Assembly: GCA_000697665.1 (NCBI GenBank)
Contig: KL197724.1
Location: 514,009 to 578,008, forward strand
Direction: 5' to 3'
DNA length: 64,000 nucleotides
Source: Jaapia argillacea MUCL 33604
Lineage: Eukaryota; Basidiomycota; Agaricomycetes; Jaapiales; Jaapiaceae
Position numbers and translations under genes: made by a program. This document shows positions 53,219 to 64,000 of this stretch, piece by piece (position 1 is the stretch's first letter; the number at the start of each line of letters is the position of its first letter). The notes beneath the pieces are model-generated. The model was not told where the DNA came from. It did no database searches and saw only the letters and a list, made by a program, of their open reading frames with translations.

Positions 53219-55778
53219 ATGACTGAGGATGAGCAGCTTGAAAGGTTGGATTCTTCAACTTGGCCGAATTTCGTTACTGAATATCATGTGTAGAGCCCTG
53301 GCGCTCAGCATGCAGGACTCCCAACCGAAATTCCAACTCCCTGTGGCTCCCCAAGAGGATGACGACGAGGCTCAGTTTATGGCAGACTTACAGCGGGCAA
53401 TAGAGGCATCCAAAGCTGAAGTATCCAAGATTCAACAACCAGAACGACCCATACCAATTCAATCAGACCCTCCATCTCGATCACAGACTCACACACCTTT
53501 CCTCTCCGATAGAGCCCAACTTGAACGAGAACGTCTCGAACGGCAGAAACGATTGCGTGGGGAGATGATTGACGAGGAGAAGGATGAGATAGAAGTTGAA
53601 GAATTGCCACCAGCAAAGAGGCATCATCCTTCCTCGTCTAACCGCCCTGCGCGCGCTAATGGAGGCGCCAGCTCCTCCTCGACTATTTCCCGCAGTATCA
53701 CTGGTACATCTACCCCTGCCACTACTGGTGAACAACTATTCTGGGACGGGGAGCTCCGGCAAACTGCGAATAAACATGCCGATCTGAAGCAGGATATTCC
53801 TCCAACCTTTCGCCTGACTGAAGTTATCGGAAACGTGGGTGTGGCAATAACATCGCCTGTGACGGTATACATGAACGCATTTCTAGAAATCTGAAATTGC
53901 TTTTGCCTTGTTATCATCCTACACTACGCTGTGGGGTTGGATATATGAGTTCTTCGACCCCTCCACTCCAGTACTCATCGTCAGCCAACCTGATGAAACC
54001 GGTCAGGAATCTGTCAAGAATATCCTGCCAAACTGGGTCAGAACCACACCATTCTTGAGGAGTGGACGAGGCTGTATGCACATGAAGGTCCGTCCTAGTG
54101 TAGCGTCAGAGTTCACTCGGTTGACTCCATTACTTGGCACAGTTCATGCTGGTTAGCATTGTGTCTTCATCTTAGTGTATATATCTGAATGTCTCTTGAT
54201 ACTTTTCGATAGCTATTCCACAAGACCGGGCGACTCCGCGTTGTGGTCTCCACAGCAAACTTTGTTGACTTTGATTGGCGGGACATTGAGAATGTAGGCC
54301 ACGGCCGTCTTTCGATGTCCTTTATTAACTCACTACGCTTCACAGACTGTCTGGGTCCAAGATATCCCTTTACGCGCCTCTCCTATCCCACACGATCCTA
54401 AAGCAACCGATTTCCCTGCTACGTTCGAACGAGTATTAAAGGCTCTGAACGTCCGTTCCGCTCTGGATATCATGATCCGAACCGATGTGAATCCGTTTAT
54501 CCCCTGTGATATATTGACCCACAGTTAACATTCGTGTTCTTGGACCATTGGCGCACCATGCTCTTCTCTAGCATCCGAATATCCCTTTCAAATCAATCTC
54601 AGATCTCAGACGTCTGTGGGACTTCTCCAAGGTGAAAGTGAAGCTCGTAGCATCAATAGCGGGGAAACATGAAGGTTGGCCGAATGTGATCCACACCGGT
54701 CATACCGCCTTGATGAAAGCTGTTCGAGACTTGGGCGTCCGGGCTGGTAAAGAGCGGGAGGTCATTGTGGAATGCCAGGTACTCCGTCGTTCCTCCCCCC
54801 AGGACGACTTTTAATCTCGCCCCATCTTCTCTTCAGGGCTCGAGCATCGGCACATACTCCACGCAATGGATGAACGAATTCCATTGTTCCGCCAGGGGCG
54901 AATCGGCGGAAGAATGGCTCGACCAAGCAAAGACCAAACGATCGAAGCTTCCATGGCCCCCTGTCAAAATTGTCTTTCCGAGTTTACAAACCGTCAGGAA
55001 TAGTGCCTTGGGTGAGCCGGTAGGTTCAACTCCACTTCCTTCTCGAAAGAAGAGGAGCCAACTCGGTCATGATTGCCAAGGGCGGTGGAACGATGTTTTG
55101 TCGTAAAAGTCAATGGGAAGCTGCCAAGTTCCCAAGGGAGTTGTTCTACGATTCGAATAGCAAGCAGGGTCGTATCCTAATGCACACGAAGGTAAACCTT
55201 CTCCGTCAATGCCTCTCATTTGCTAAAGCCCAGCTTACGCTTGCGTGGGTTACTATCGTAGATGATTATAGCCACCTTCCGCGACCGTGGTGTCATAGGG
55301 AAATCCAACAAGTCGTCCTCTTCAGCTCAGAAAGGAAAACGACGAGCAACGCCGTCCGACTCGGATACCGAATACTCTGATGATGATATTGTAGAGATCG
55401 ATCCTCCCCAATCGCAACACTATGTCGGATGGGCGTATGTGGGATCACACAACTTCACGCCTTCAGCTTGGGGAACCTTGTCTGGGTCAAGCTTCAGTCC
55501 AACTTTAAACGTAGGTCACCAATCCCTTCCTATTGGTATCGACCAGTAGTGACGATTTCTCCGAAGGTCACAAATTATGAGCTGGGGATCGTGTTCCCGC
55601 TCAAAGATGAGAAGGATGTCGATAGAGTTGCAGCGTGGAAACGACCCCCGAGGAAGTATGACACTCGTAAGGACATAGCTTGGGTAAGTTTGATCACCCC
55701 CAGCTCAATCCCCGCCCCAAATCGACTCATTTCGACCACTCGCAGATGCAAGAGGAGTCTGCCGCATTACGTGGATAG
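53219..55778 (+). CDS. TDP1: tyrosyl-DNA phosphodiesterase 1 with N-terminal UIMs
   Basis: Multi-exon gene, roughly 600 residues. Exon 1 is only 26 nt (53219-53244). Removing the 49-nt intron gives MTEDEQLERALALSMQDSQ, a textbook ubiquitin-interacting motif, followed by a second one (EAQFMADLQRAIEASKAE). The catalytic part has two HKD half-sites: HMKLFHKTGRLRVVVST with SANF-type TANFVDFDW, and LMHTKMIIATF with GWAYVGSHNFTPSAWG. The C-terminal YELGIVFPL is also typical. Tdp1 releases stalled topoisomerase I and other 3' adducts from DNA in the nucleus. All introns examined restore frame, so the gene looks intact. The stop is TAG at 55776-55778, reached after a small last exon beginning near 55746. 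Confidence 0.93.
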
Positions 55779-57496
55779 CTTTGATGTTGGGTTCTAGAAT
55801 GTTTTATTATTCGTCTTCAAGTCTTGGCCATGGTTTCGCGTCAGGTTCTTTTGATATTGGCACATTGGCTGAAGGGGGTTTCATTACGCGCCCAGTTTCC
55901 TTGGACCGATCATCAGACGGTTTGGGGATGGGTTGGGCAGAACGCCAGCATGACCCGGAAACATGACACTCATCAATAGGGCGGGTCCAGCTTGCCACCC
56001 AGTCTATGATGAAAGATCACCGTGCCCGAGTTCAAACTTCATTGTTATTGTTTCATCGATCTACTGGATCAATCCAGGAGTGACAGTCAACGAGGCCCAA
56101 TGGGTACTAGCCGCAGCCAGGTCAGCCACCTCCACACCCCTGCTTGCGATCAGAAAGGACGTCCTTTGATGAATTCCAGACACGGAAGTTCGTGCGTCAA
56201 GGTGATCATCTGAGAACCATGTGGAGATAGAAATCGGCGGACATGCTCACTCAAGTCTTGGTGAGATGGAGTCCGAAATTCGCGCAGCGGCTGGATCCGT
56301 TGGACGACAGGGGAATAGCAACCCCAGAAGATGAGCTCAACGCCCACCCCTTCTGTAGCAAGATGGTTCCAAGCTTGCTTTCACGGTGTTCTAAGAAAAA
56401 CTCGATCCACATCTAGGATTAACGCGGAATCGCGATTCAGGCGGAGGAAAGGTGTCAGACTTCCGGGGGAGTGAAGGTCATGTTCAGGCTAATCGGGTGT
56501 AGCCAATCTCTTCTTTTCGATGCCACTTCGAACCGCGAGAGTGGCTCTTCTGGGGAACTACATGGTACCGAACACTCCGAGGGAATGGCGCAGAGCTGGA
56601 TAAAAAAACTCAATACGAACTCCACGATCAAAAGGACTATAAGGACGGAAAGTAAGGAATTCAGCATCCCTTCTTGGAGGGATTGAGTTGGAGATAGGGT
56701 GTCCGATTCGACCTCTCCCGAATGTGGTCCGATGGTGCCAGGGACGCTCAGCTCTGTTCGACGGCGGGGTATGATCCTTGATACGAGTAGAAGCATCAAA
56801 GTTCCACTGCAGAAGGTCACTGGTAGAAGCTGTCCGATGATGTCAAACAGACCTTGATTGACTTGAGCACATGGCTTACCGGCGGAACAGTCAGAAATCC
56901 AGCTGGCGGAACCAGGGAAGGAGGAGGTACATATCCAGTTTCCCGGGCAGCAGCTCAGTTGTGACATTTGAAATGGACACCGCAATATCGGGAAATCGGG
57001 GTTTAGGCTTCGACCTTCCTCGGGCGATGAATCTAAGATGGGCAACGCGATGATCATCCATTGTCCCGGCGTCTCGTTTCAGCGTTCGTACAACCACCAA
57101 TGCGGGAATGGGATTGATGAATGAAGGAGCTCTCAATTCTCTGGTTCATTGGTCTGCACGTTTGTACAAGATAGCAAGCTCCATTGCGACTCGATCACAC
57201 GTTGTAAACCTTCGGAAGGTAGCAGCCTGACAGGTGACATTGAGATGGAGCAAGCGAAGGGCAACACAACTACAACTAGACAAAAAGACGACCGTAGTGA
57301 CCACGAACAAGACGTTCATGATCAGGCGATGAGAGCATTTCTGATCGGGCGACGCATTGCATTTCAAAATAAAGAGCATTACAATCGACTACACATCTAG
57401 GAATAAAAATAATGTTACAGAACAAAATCTGGTGGTGCAAGAAGGTGGTGGAACAAGCAGGGTAGATAACTGATACGTCTAGCAGAAGAGACGGAC
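55779..57496. other. gene-poor interval with a weak membrane-protein-like reading frame
   Basis: No gene I can defend. On the minus strand an open frame 57057-56455 (200 codons) contains two hydrophobic segments (LLPVTFCSGTLMLLLVS and LLSVLIVLLIVEFVLSFF). An overlapping frame at 57136-56891 reads ISNVTTELLPGKLDMYLLL. They could be exons of one small membrane protein, but the splice between them is unclear and no family was recognised. Confidence 0.3.
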
Positions 57497-58363
57497 TCAT
57501 AGCGATCTAAAACCACCCGTGCAGGCCTGGCTATCGATGTGCCGCTTCAAGGTATCAGTTCTCCCAAAATTCTTCCCGCAACCAGGACATACATTCTTCG
57601 GGCGAGCTTCCGGGGACGCATGATGACTCTCGTAGTGGCGCTTACGATCGTACTGGCGTCCGAATGACGAAGGACAGAGCTGACAGGGGTATCGTTCTGG
57701 GGTTGACGATGACGATGACGAAGCAGCGGGAATTTGGACCGTAGATGGGCCCGCTTGCGTCGAAGGAATGGAGTGATATTGGGCTCCCGATGTAGACTGA
57801 GTAGCCTGATTAGAGGAGAGCTCGTACGCCTGGGCAGGGGTAGCGACGAATTGGGTCGGGGCTCCGCGGTACTGTTGATTTGGGTACGTGTGACGGGTAC
57901 TCTGCTGGGAGGATGGCATACGGAATGGGGGAGCGCCATGAGATGGCTGTTGTGCGCCGAAGTACGGGCCGGAAGCAGGGCCACTGGCGCCTGCATACGT
58001 GGGTGGGACAGAATTCCCCTGCGTTTCCTGGGAGGCGAAGGGCAAGGCCCTCAGCGGCTGTGCGACGGCTGGCTCAACAAGCGGATGTTAGCGCAGAATT
58101 CATCATCCTGGTGAACCAATAGACATACCGTAGCGAGGGTTCGCCCCTGCAGAAGCGGGATGGATGGGTTGAGAGGCAGAAGCCGTCCCATATTGTTGCT
58201 GATACGCGTAAGAAGTCGAGTCGGTCCCTGCAGGCTCGCTGGACAAAGAGGATGTGACGGGAGTGCGGTCGATAGAGGCACCAGCGGGTCGGGAAGGAGA
58301 CGCTGTGGAATCAGAGACGCGCCGCTCTTGAGATCCAGAGTAAGAGTGCGATGATGGTTGCAT
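57497..58363 (-). CDS. C2H2 zinc-finger transcription factor
   Basis: Two exons, 58363-58129 and 58068-57497, with phase 1 join (NPRY|AVAQPL). About 268 residues. The N-terminal three-quarters is low complexity (Ser/Gln/Tyr/Pro: SSHSYSGSQERRVSDS, YAYQQQYG). The C-terminus has two C2H2 fingers, YPCQLCPSSFGRQYDRKRH and NVCPGCGKNFGRTDTLKRH. The second has a short C-terminal spacing ending IDSQAC, so its last ligand is a cysteine rather than histidine. It is probably a nuclear DNA-binding regulator; targets unknown. Confidence 0.85.
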
Positions 58364-60517
58364 AGTGACTGCGGGTATGTAGTGTCGCGGTTGCTGGGTT
58401 GTGAAGGAGCTTGGGCTTAAGTGCCAATGTAGCCCCCACCAATTTATAGAAATTTCTGGAGATGGGGGGTCACCCGTTCCTCTCGGCTAGATCCATCCAT
58501 CATACTTACTTGAATTGGGCAGAGTTTGGATGGATTTCTGGGGCGCTACGCCCCATCCACCGGAACAGAGCATGGATGACAAGAAGAGTAGGGATATTCC
58601 AGGTCAATCATCAGAGCTAGGAGATCAAATCGAGGAGTCAACGGCCCAAGTTCCGGGAAAGCGTGCTGCAGAGAACGTGCCGACTGGCAGTAAAGATTCG
58701 CGCAAGACGAAATAGGCATAGCATTAGGAACGTAAGAGGGGGAACCCGAACCGGGAGCTTATGGAGTGAATGGCTCAGAGAAGTGAGTGCGACTTCCCGG
58801 GGATTAAAAGTTTTGATTTCAGTTTCTGAGATATCCCACGCTAGATTTTGATTCCGGTGTTTTAGATGCCGGTGGGTGAGACCTGAACAAAGTCCCGATC
58901 TAACTTGTAAAGAATGCCTATCTGCGAGACTATAGATCGATATGAACGTCAATTGCGGAGGCTCCTTGGGCGAGACTTGAGTTTTTTTTTATCGTACCAC
59001 CCATGCAACTTTCCGCCCACTAGTCGAATATATTTTGCTTCAAGTTCGTGCCTGGATAATCGTTCAGATGGCGGCAGCGGATCGAGGAGAACTGCAACAG
59101 GTTTCTAGTCCGGAGACAAGAGCAGCGAACCACCGCTTGAGAAGCACTTGCGTCGATCTGCGTGGACGATCCCGAGATTCACGCAGAGAGTCAATGTCAT
59201 CACCCTCAACAGTTCGCCGCCTTGCAGATAGTGCTCAGCATTACTTTGGGCACCTCACGCGGTTCGCCTTGAGGTCAAATTGACACATTGTACACAACCT
59301 TCTCGGAACCGAGCCACAGAAGCGGGAGGGGAACGATGTAGCCTGGTTGGCCGTCGGGCATTGGCGACGGAGGACTTGGATCGATAATGAATGCCTCTCG
59401 TCGTGGCAACGCTCTTAAAGCTCCTGATCCCCCAGGGATTCTGTAGCCCCACAAATTATCTAGAAGGGATCCGTTAACCAACGCTGCCTTGGCAAACGAA
59501 CGTTTCCCACAACATGGGGCGGAGGTCAGTCAAGCGCCCGCTCGATAGTTGCCAAGGCTGTGGGGGGACATACCGCCAGGGATCTATGTTGACGTAGTGT
59601 TATCGGCAGCGAGGTCCAGTGATACCGTTCTCCGTCAACCAGACAGGTTCCAGAAGGTAATACCGGCCGATGGCCTTGAGGTTTGGGCCGCCAGACTTGA
59701 TGAATCGGTATCAGTCTAGATCTGTGAAGAGTAGCGTGTGTTGCAACGATTCTACCCGATCGACAGCTGTAGAGTCTCCCGCCGGCCACACAAAGTGGGG
59801 GTGATCATGAAGCAGGTTATTCTTGACGCCACAAGGAACACACAGCCTTGTCGGAACCGCACGGCAGTGGAAGTCGAAAAGATCGGACAAACTCCCGGCA
59901 AAAGAGTATTGGGAGCGTGATCTCCAAGGTCAAGGGATTCGAGATCAGAGGTGAAGAGCCGACCGATGTTGAGAAACGAACGCAGAGGGATCGAGGTGTC
60001 GAGTTAGATGGGAAACTGATGGCAACCACCCAGGCGGCCGAGCGTTATCCGCTCTTCCGCTCCGAAAAGTGCAGAAGAGGCAATGGCCAACTGCCAGATA
60101 ACCCGGGTTGAAAAGGTCTGCTCATGGCTATGATAGTCTAATGGTGCACATCAGTACCCCCTCCGTTTCGAGATGCAGTAGCTTGGCTTACGCTAGTGTG
60201 AAAATGCTTCGAGGCACTAGGAACCGATAGATAGGTGGATGAGAAGGGATGGCAGTCCGCGCATCGTATGGAAAATTGGGTGACATCCAACGCTCTTCTG
60301 CGGACTGGAACAGAGGAAGTACCCTCCTTATGAACAGAATCCGGGACCGCCTTGGGTGTCTAACAAGCGCGAGGTTCCATCGCAAGGTTTCTCGACTTTT
60401 CCAGGATGATATGGCAGAGTGTGGCGCCAAGCCAGGCGCGAAACATGGCCAAACAATAGCTTCTGCTGACGGACTTGCCAGTGACTCCTCCGCAGGAACT
60501 GTGTTGGCGATCTCTAC
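58364..60517. other. gene-poor interval upstream of PPG1
   Basis: 2.15 kb without a supportable gene. Scattered short minus-strand frames (for example 59481-59275 with PDGQPGYIVPLPLLWLG) look like remnants of a coding sequence but do not chain together. No repeats other than short ones were seen. Confidence 0.4.
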
Positions 60518-61872
60518 ATGGCTCCGTTCGACCTAGATGCTTGTATACAGCAATTGATGCGAAAGCAGCTTCTCCATGAAGCTTTGCTGCGCGAAATATG
60601 CGAAAAAACCAAAGAGGTGCTCATGCGCGAGTCAAATGTTGTGCACATAAGTGCACCCGTCACGGTGGTTGGAGATATTCATGGGTGAGTAACCAGTCAT
60701 TCATAATCACGGAAGACTCTGATCCACGATGATTCAAGCCAGTTTTACGACTTAATCGAGATCTTCCGGATAGGCGGTTACGCTCCCAACACCAATTATT
60801 TGTTCCTTGGTGTGTGTGGTGTTAATCCCTCGCGTGAGAGTTCGGAGTGGAACACTGACGCAGTTTGTGGTCAGGGGACTACGTTGATAGAGGGCTGTTT
60901 AGTGTGGAGACGATATCCCTGTTGACGTGTTTGAAGCTACGATATCCGGATCGCGTACAACTAATACGGGGGAATCACGAGTCCAGAGCAGTCACACAAG
61001 TACGTGCCTTCCTCCTCTGTCATACAAGTATATCTGCTGGGATACTCATGGTCCTCATGGTGCTACTCTTGTAGACTTACGGCTTCTACACAGAATGTGT
61101 GCGGAAATATGGCTCATCACATGTTTGGACATACTTCACCGACATGTTCGACTTTTTGACATTGTCTGTTGTCATTGATGATCGAATATTCTGTGTACAT
61201 GGAGGTAAGTTGGAGTCTCACGTTCGCCATCGTACCTGATTCGACTGCGAGGGTTAGGACTATCACCCTCAATACACTCCATAGATCAAATTAAAGTCGT
61301 GGATCGGTTTCGAGGTACCTTCCATGGTTATGCTCCTTCACTCCTGTCCTAACAAGTTACAGAGATACCTCATGAAGGCCCCATGGCTGACCTCGTGTGG
61401 TCAGATCCCGATCCCGAGAAGGAAGATTTCGCAATATCACCTCGGTTGGTGCCATTTACTTCTTACACTTATTACATCTCCTTACCTTATGATACAGTGG
61501 CGCAGGCTATACATTTGGTGCCGGCGTCGTTCACAAATTTCTCGAAACAAACTCAATGTCGCATGTCCTCCGTGCACACCAGCTTTGTATGGAAGGCTAT
61601 GCATCTCTTTTCGATGGTCACCTATCAACAGTGTGGAGTGCTCCCAATTATTGTTATCGATGTGGGAACAGTGCGAGTATATTGGAAGTCGGGCCCGATG
61701 GGAGCAAATTTTTCAATGTGTTTGAAGCCGCACCCGAGAACGAGAGAGACGGGCCAAGTCAGCAGGCGGCCCAGAGCGCTGGGGGGAAAGTGAGCTTCTC
61801 TCGAATTTCCCGTTTCTTATCGCCCTTATGCTGATGAGTGACGCTTTGCAGTTACCGGAATACTTTTTGTAG
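60518..61872 (+). CDS. PPG1: PP2A-like Ser/Thr phosphatase catalytic subunit PPG1
   Basis: Eight exons: 60518-60684, 60739-60809, 60875-60999, 61075-61204, 61258-61314, 61363-61444, 61498-61789 and 61852-61872. Total 945 bp, 314 residues, all phases agree. Metal and catalytic motifs are intact: GDIHGQF, GDYVDRG, RGNHES, the HGGLSPS block and [18 protein letters not shown]. The C-terminus ends in the PP2A-family YFL methylation signal. Segments such as [21 protein letters not shown] and [18 protein letters not shown] fit Ppg1 better than PP4 or PP6. In yeast Ppg1 works with the Far (STRIPAK-like) complex; the same role is inferred. It is close to the usual catalytic-subunit length, shorter than yeast Ppg1. 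Confidence 0.93.
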
Positions 61873-64000
61873 ATCTCTTAATCATCCGAGTCGTTACCTC
61901 GTGACTGCCCTTACACCCTATTTGCCCTTTCTGTACTCCAACTCACACCCGACTTGACTCGCGCATGTAGCATTCGGTTTTTTATCTGGCCACGAACCCC
62001 TCGATACCCTAATGGGGACAGAAACTGCGACCAGTGATACAGGTTCATGAAACTCGTTTTTCGCGAAACCCTACAAGCCAAGTAGCCATCGAGTTTCAGC
62101 TGAAAACATGACGAGAAGATTAGGCCGGCTCCCTGGCTACTCTATCTCTTTTGAGCTCGTCGCTTCTTGCTGGGACTTGCATGCCTTCGCGAGAGTAGGT
62201 TCCAGCCTGAGTAAGCGTTTAAACCGTTCAAGTCGTGTACAGGGCGTGTCAACTGTCAATGTGGAGCACGTCAGTCCCTGACGGGATCTTAGATAAATTA
62301 CGCCGATATAAACTAAAACGCCAATCGATGGCTGTGGGGTGTGTAGGTGGCAATCAGAGACGGGGCGATATTGAAAGGCACTGGCCAAATTTTAGCTAGA
62401 GGTAGGCCTGTTACCATCCATCTAACGCCACAGAGTGTGAGGTGTGCTCAGAGGGTGAGAATAGCATACACTCCGCCAGTGCCGCGTTGCGAGGATCGAG
62501 ATCTCTCACCTTTGGTGACAGCGTCAATATCCACTATTAACGCGGGAGAAAATAACGTACTGACCGTCTCATTCATGTCAAGCAGAAGGCGACACAAGGC
62601 TCAACTTGGTGACGAGCGGGGCGAATGGTCCGAGATAACGCAAAGCAATCGACCTCGAGGAAGCGGACGAGGAGGGGAGGGAACACGATGAATTTATGGA
62701 CCTCCTGACCCGAGAAGACGGCGTAGGATGGTGCACCAGTCACCCTTCACACACCCACGTCAAGGGGAATAGGCCGGTTGAATCTTGGGGTGAAGTACAA
62801 GATAGTGCATTCCAGAACGCCTATGGGTTCCCCAATCCAGCATATTGGTATCCCCTGCGAGTGGATTGGGTGACAACACGGACATGGTCGATCGGGGATC
62901 CCATCTCCCGACATTTTGGAATGGAAGGACAACACGAAGAGGGTAACCTGATATTGTGAAGTTAAGGGAGGCTGACATTGGTGAAGGTTCTCTGTTGGAG
63001 GTTTAAAGGGGATTGAGAGGCGTGCCGCGACTAACGAAAATGTCAGAGCCCGGATCCCACCAGGTGGCTAAGATGCTCCATCGATAGCACCCAATGCCGC
63101 GCACCCCGCACATCTGTGTATATGAGCTGTCTTGCGGTGAGCTCATTGATAATGAATGGTTCACGACAGGATGCCCACATTCATCTACTTATTTCCGGAC
63201 AAACTAGCTTCGTGATGACAGCTCCACATCTCGCATTATCGTCCACAACTCGGGTTTGCAGAATATTTTGGACCAGAGGAGCGAGGCGAGTAGCACGGCA
63301 ATCCAGGACCAAGTGGCGAGATGTGGGTCTAGGGATTGATTGCATTCGGCAACGGTTAAAAATGGACATCTGAACGAACATGTGATCTGTCTCCATAGAA
63401 ATGACAAAGTCCGAGATGGTAGTCCGTTGTGAAGGCCGACTCTTGGTCGAGCGCAGGCCTTTCGTCATCGATGCAGTGAGAGTGCCGAATGCCAGAAAAT
63501 CTTGATATCGCGTTCTGTCGTCTGGATGGTGAAGCGGGCTACGAGGCCAATTTGACGAATGACGAGGACTCCGTGGTTGCCTTTCCCTCGGTTCCGCAAG
63601 GGATATCTACCCATTCGTGCAACGACTCAGGGTCATCGCAGAGGAAGTGGCCGGAGATGTGAAATTCGGAAATAAAGGAGGAGGAGGACGAAGCCAACCT
63701 CCGAGATCATACGGGAGAGGAGATACTGTCGTAAGTTACCGAAAGCTGCAAGGCGAATGATCGCAGGCCGGTTATTATCCACCTAACGCCACAGAGGACT
63801 GGCACGGGTCGCTCGGGAATAAGGCCTGGCAAACCGTGTTCTTCGCGCGACGCGTGTCCCTGCTAGTTTCTACCGACAGAGGACGCCAAGAGGAAGTGAA
63901 ACGGTTGGGAAGTGAGGATACGGAGGTCGCACTCCCAAACGAGTAGAGAATTTCCTGGGGGACACCTGTATACACATGACCTCGAGTTAAACTGTGTCGA
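61873..64000. other. gene-poor interval to window end, with a diverged repeated segment
   Basis: No gene supported. A segment of about 32 bp (AGGCCTGTTACCATCCATC..., 62401-62433) recurs at 63767-63798 with few mismatches, each followed by unrelated-looking sequence. Minus-strand pieces such as HISGHFLCDDPESLHEW (near 63660) suggest remnants of a duplicated, decayed gene. I cannot name it. Confidence 0.4.

Noticed and set aside
56455-57057. 200-codon membrane-protein-like frame
   Set aside because: No recognisable family, and the neighbouring overlapping frame looks equally plausible; not called as a gene.
1-64000. tRNA, rRNA or snoRNA genes
   Set aside because: No convincing B-box/A-box pair, cloverleaf or rRNA-like stretch was noticed by eye; a covariance-model search would be needed to exclude small RNAs.

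Overview
The window looks like nuclear DNA of a filamentous basidiomycete, probably an Agaricomycete. Genes are intron-dense with introns of about 50 nt (GT-AG). Gene content is fungal (Zn2Cys6 regulator, Ppg1-type phosphatase, PIG-U, Tdp1, TFIIA large subunit, Vps3844). The mobile elements include a Plavaka-type DNA transposon paired with a DUF6532-like gene, a pairing I know from Agaricomycetes. Species cannot be named from the sequence. Two runs of N (7418-7817 and 18060-18482) are assembly gaps, both bordered by poly-G.

1-16.5 kb is a tandem segmental duplication of a [TKL-type protein kinase + LYAR-type zinc-finger gene] block. Unit 1 (about 0.8-8.8 kb) holds kinase K1 and a decayed LYAR copy without its zinc finger. 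Unit 2 (about 9.1-16.4 kb) holds kinase K2 and an intact LYAR gene. A third kinase copy (K0) enters from the left edge on the opposite strand. In K2 the N-terminus has been replaced by two LIM domains of the fungal LIM-RhoGAP (Rga1) type, giving a LIM+TKL kinase architecture.

16.6-19.5 kb is a ten-exon PIG-U gene (GPI transamidase) with the second gap inside an intron.

20.5-40.9 kb is a second, independent tandem duplication. The ancestral unit was [unrecognised gene (-)]-[small heat-shock protein HSP20 (-)]-[Vps3844 ER protein (+)]. Unit A (20.55-23.63 kb) ends inside a truncated Vps3844. Unit B (23.64-40.86 kb) was later split by an intact-looking Plavaka DNA transposon (about 25.05-31.47 kb) and a full-length LINE (32608-39270). 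The LINE has a 14-bp target-site duplication, and all five of its in-frame stops are TGA.

41-64 kb is mostly single-copy housekeeping and regulatory genes: F-box protein, Zn2Cys6 regulator, small coiled-coil protein, TFIIA large subunit, second F-box protein, CUE-domain protein divergent from Tdp1 with ubiquitin-interacting motifs, a C2H2 regulator and PPG1 phosphatase. The stretches 55.8-57.5, 58.4-60.5 and 61.9-64 kb carry no gene I can defend.
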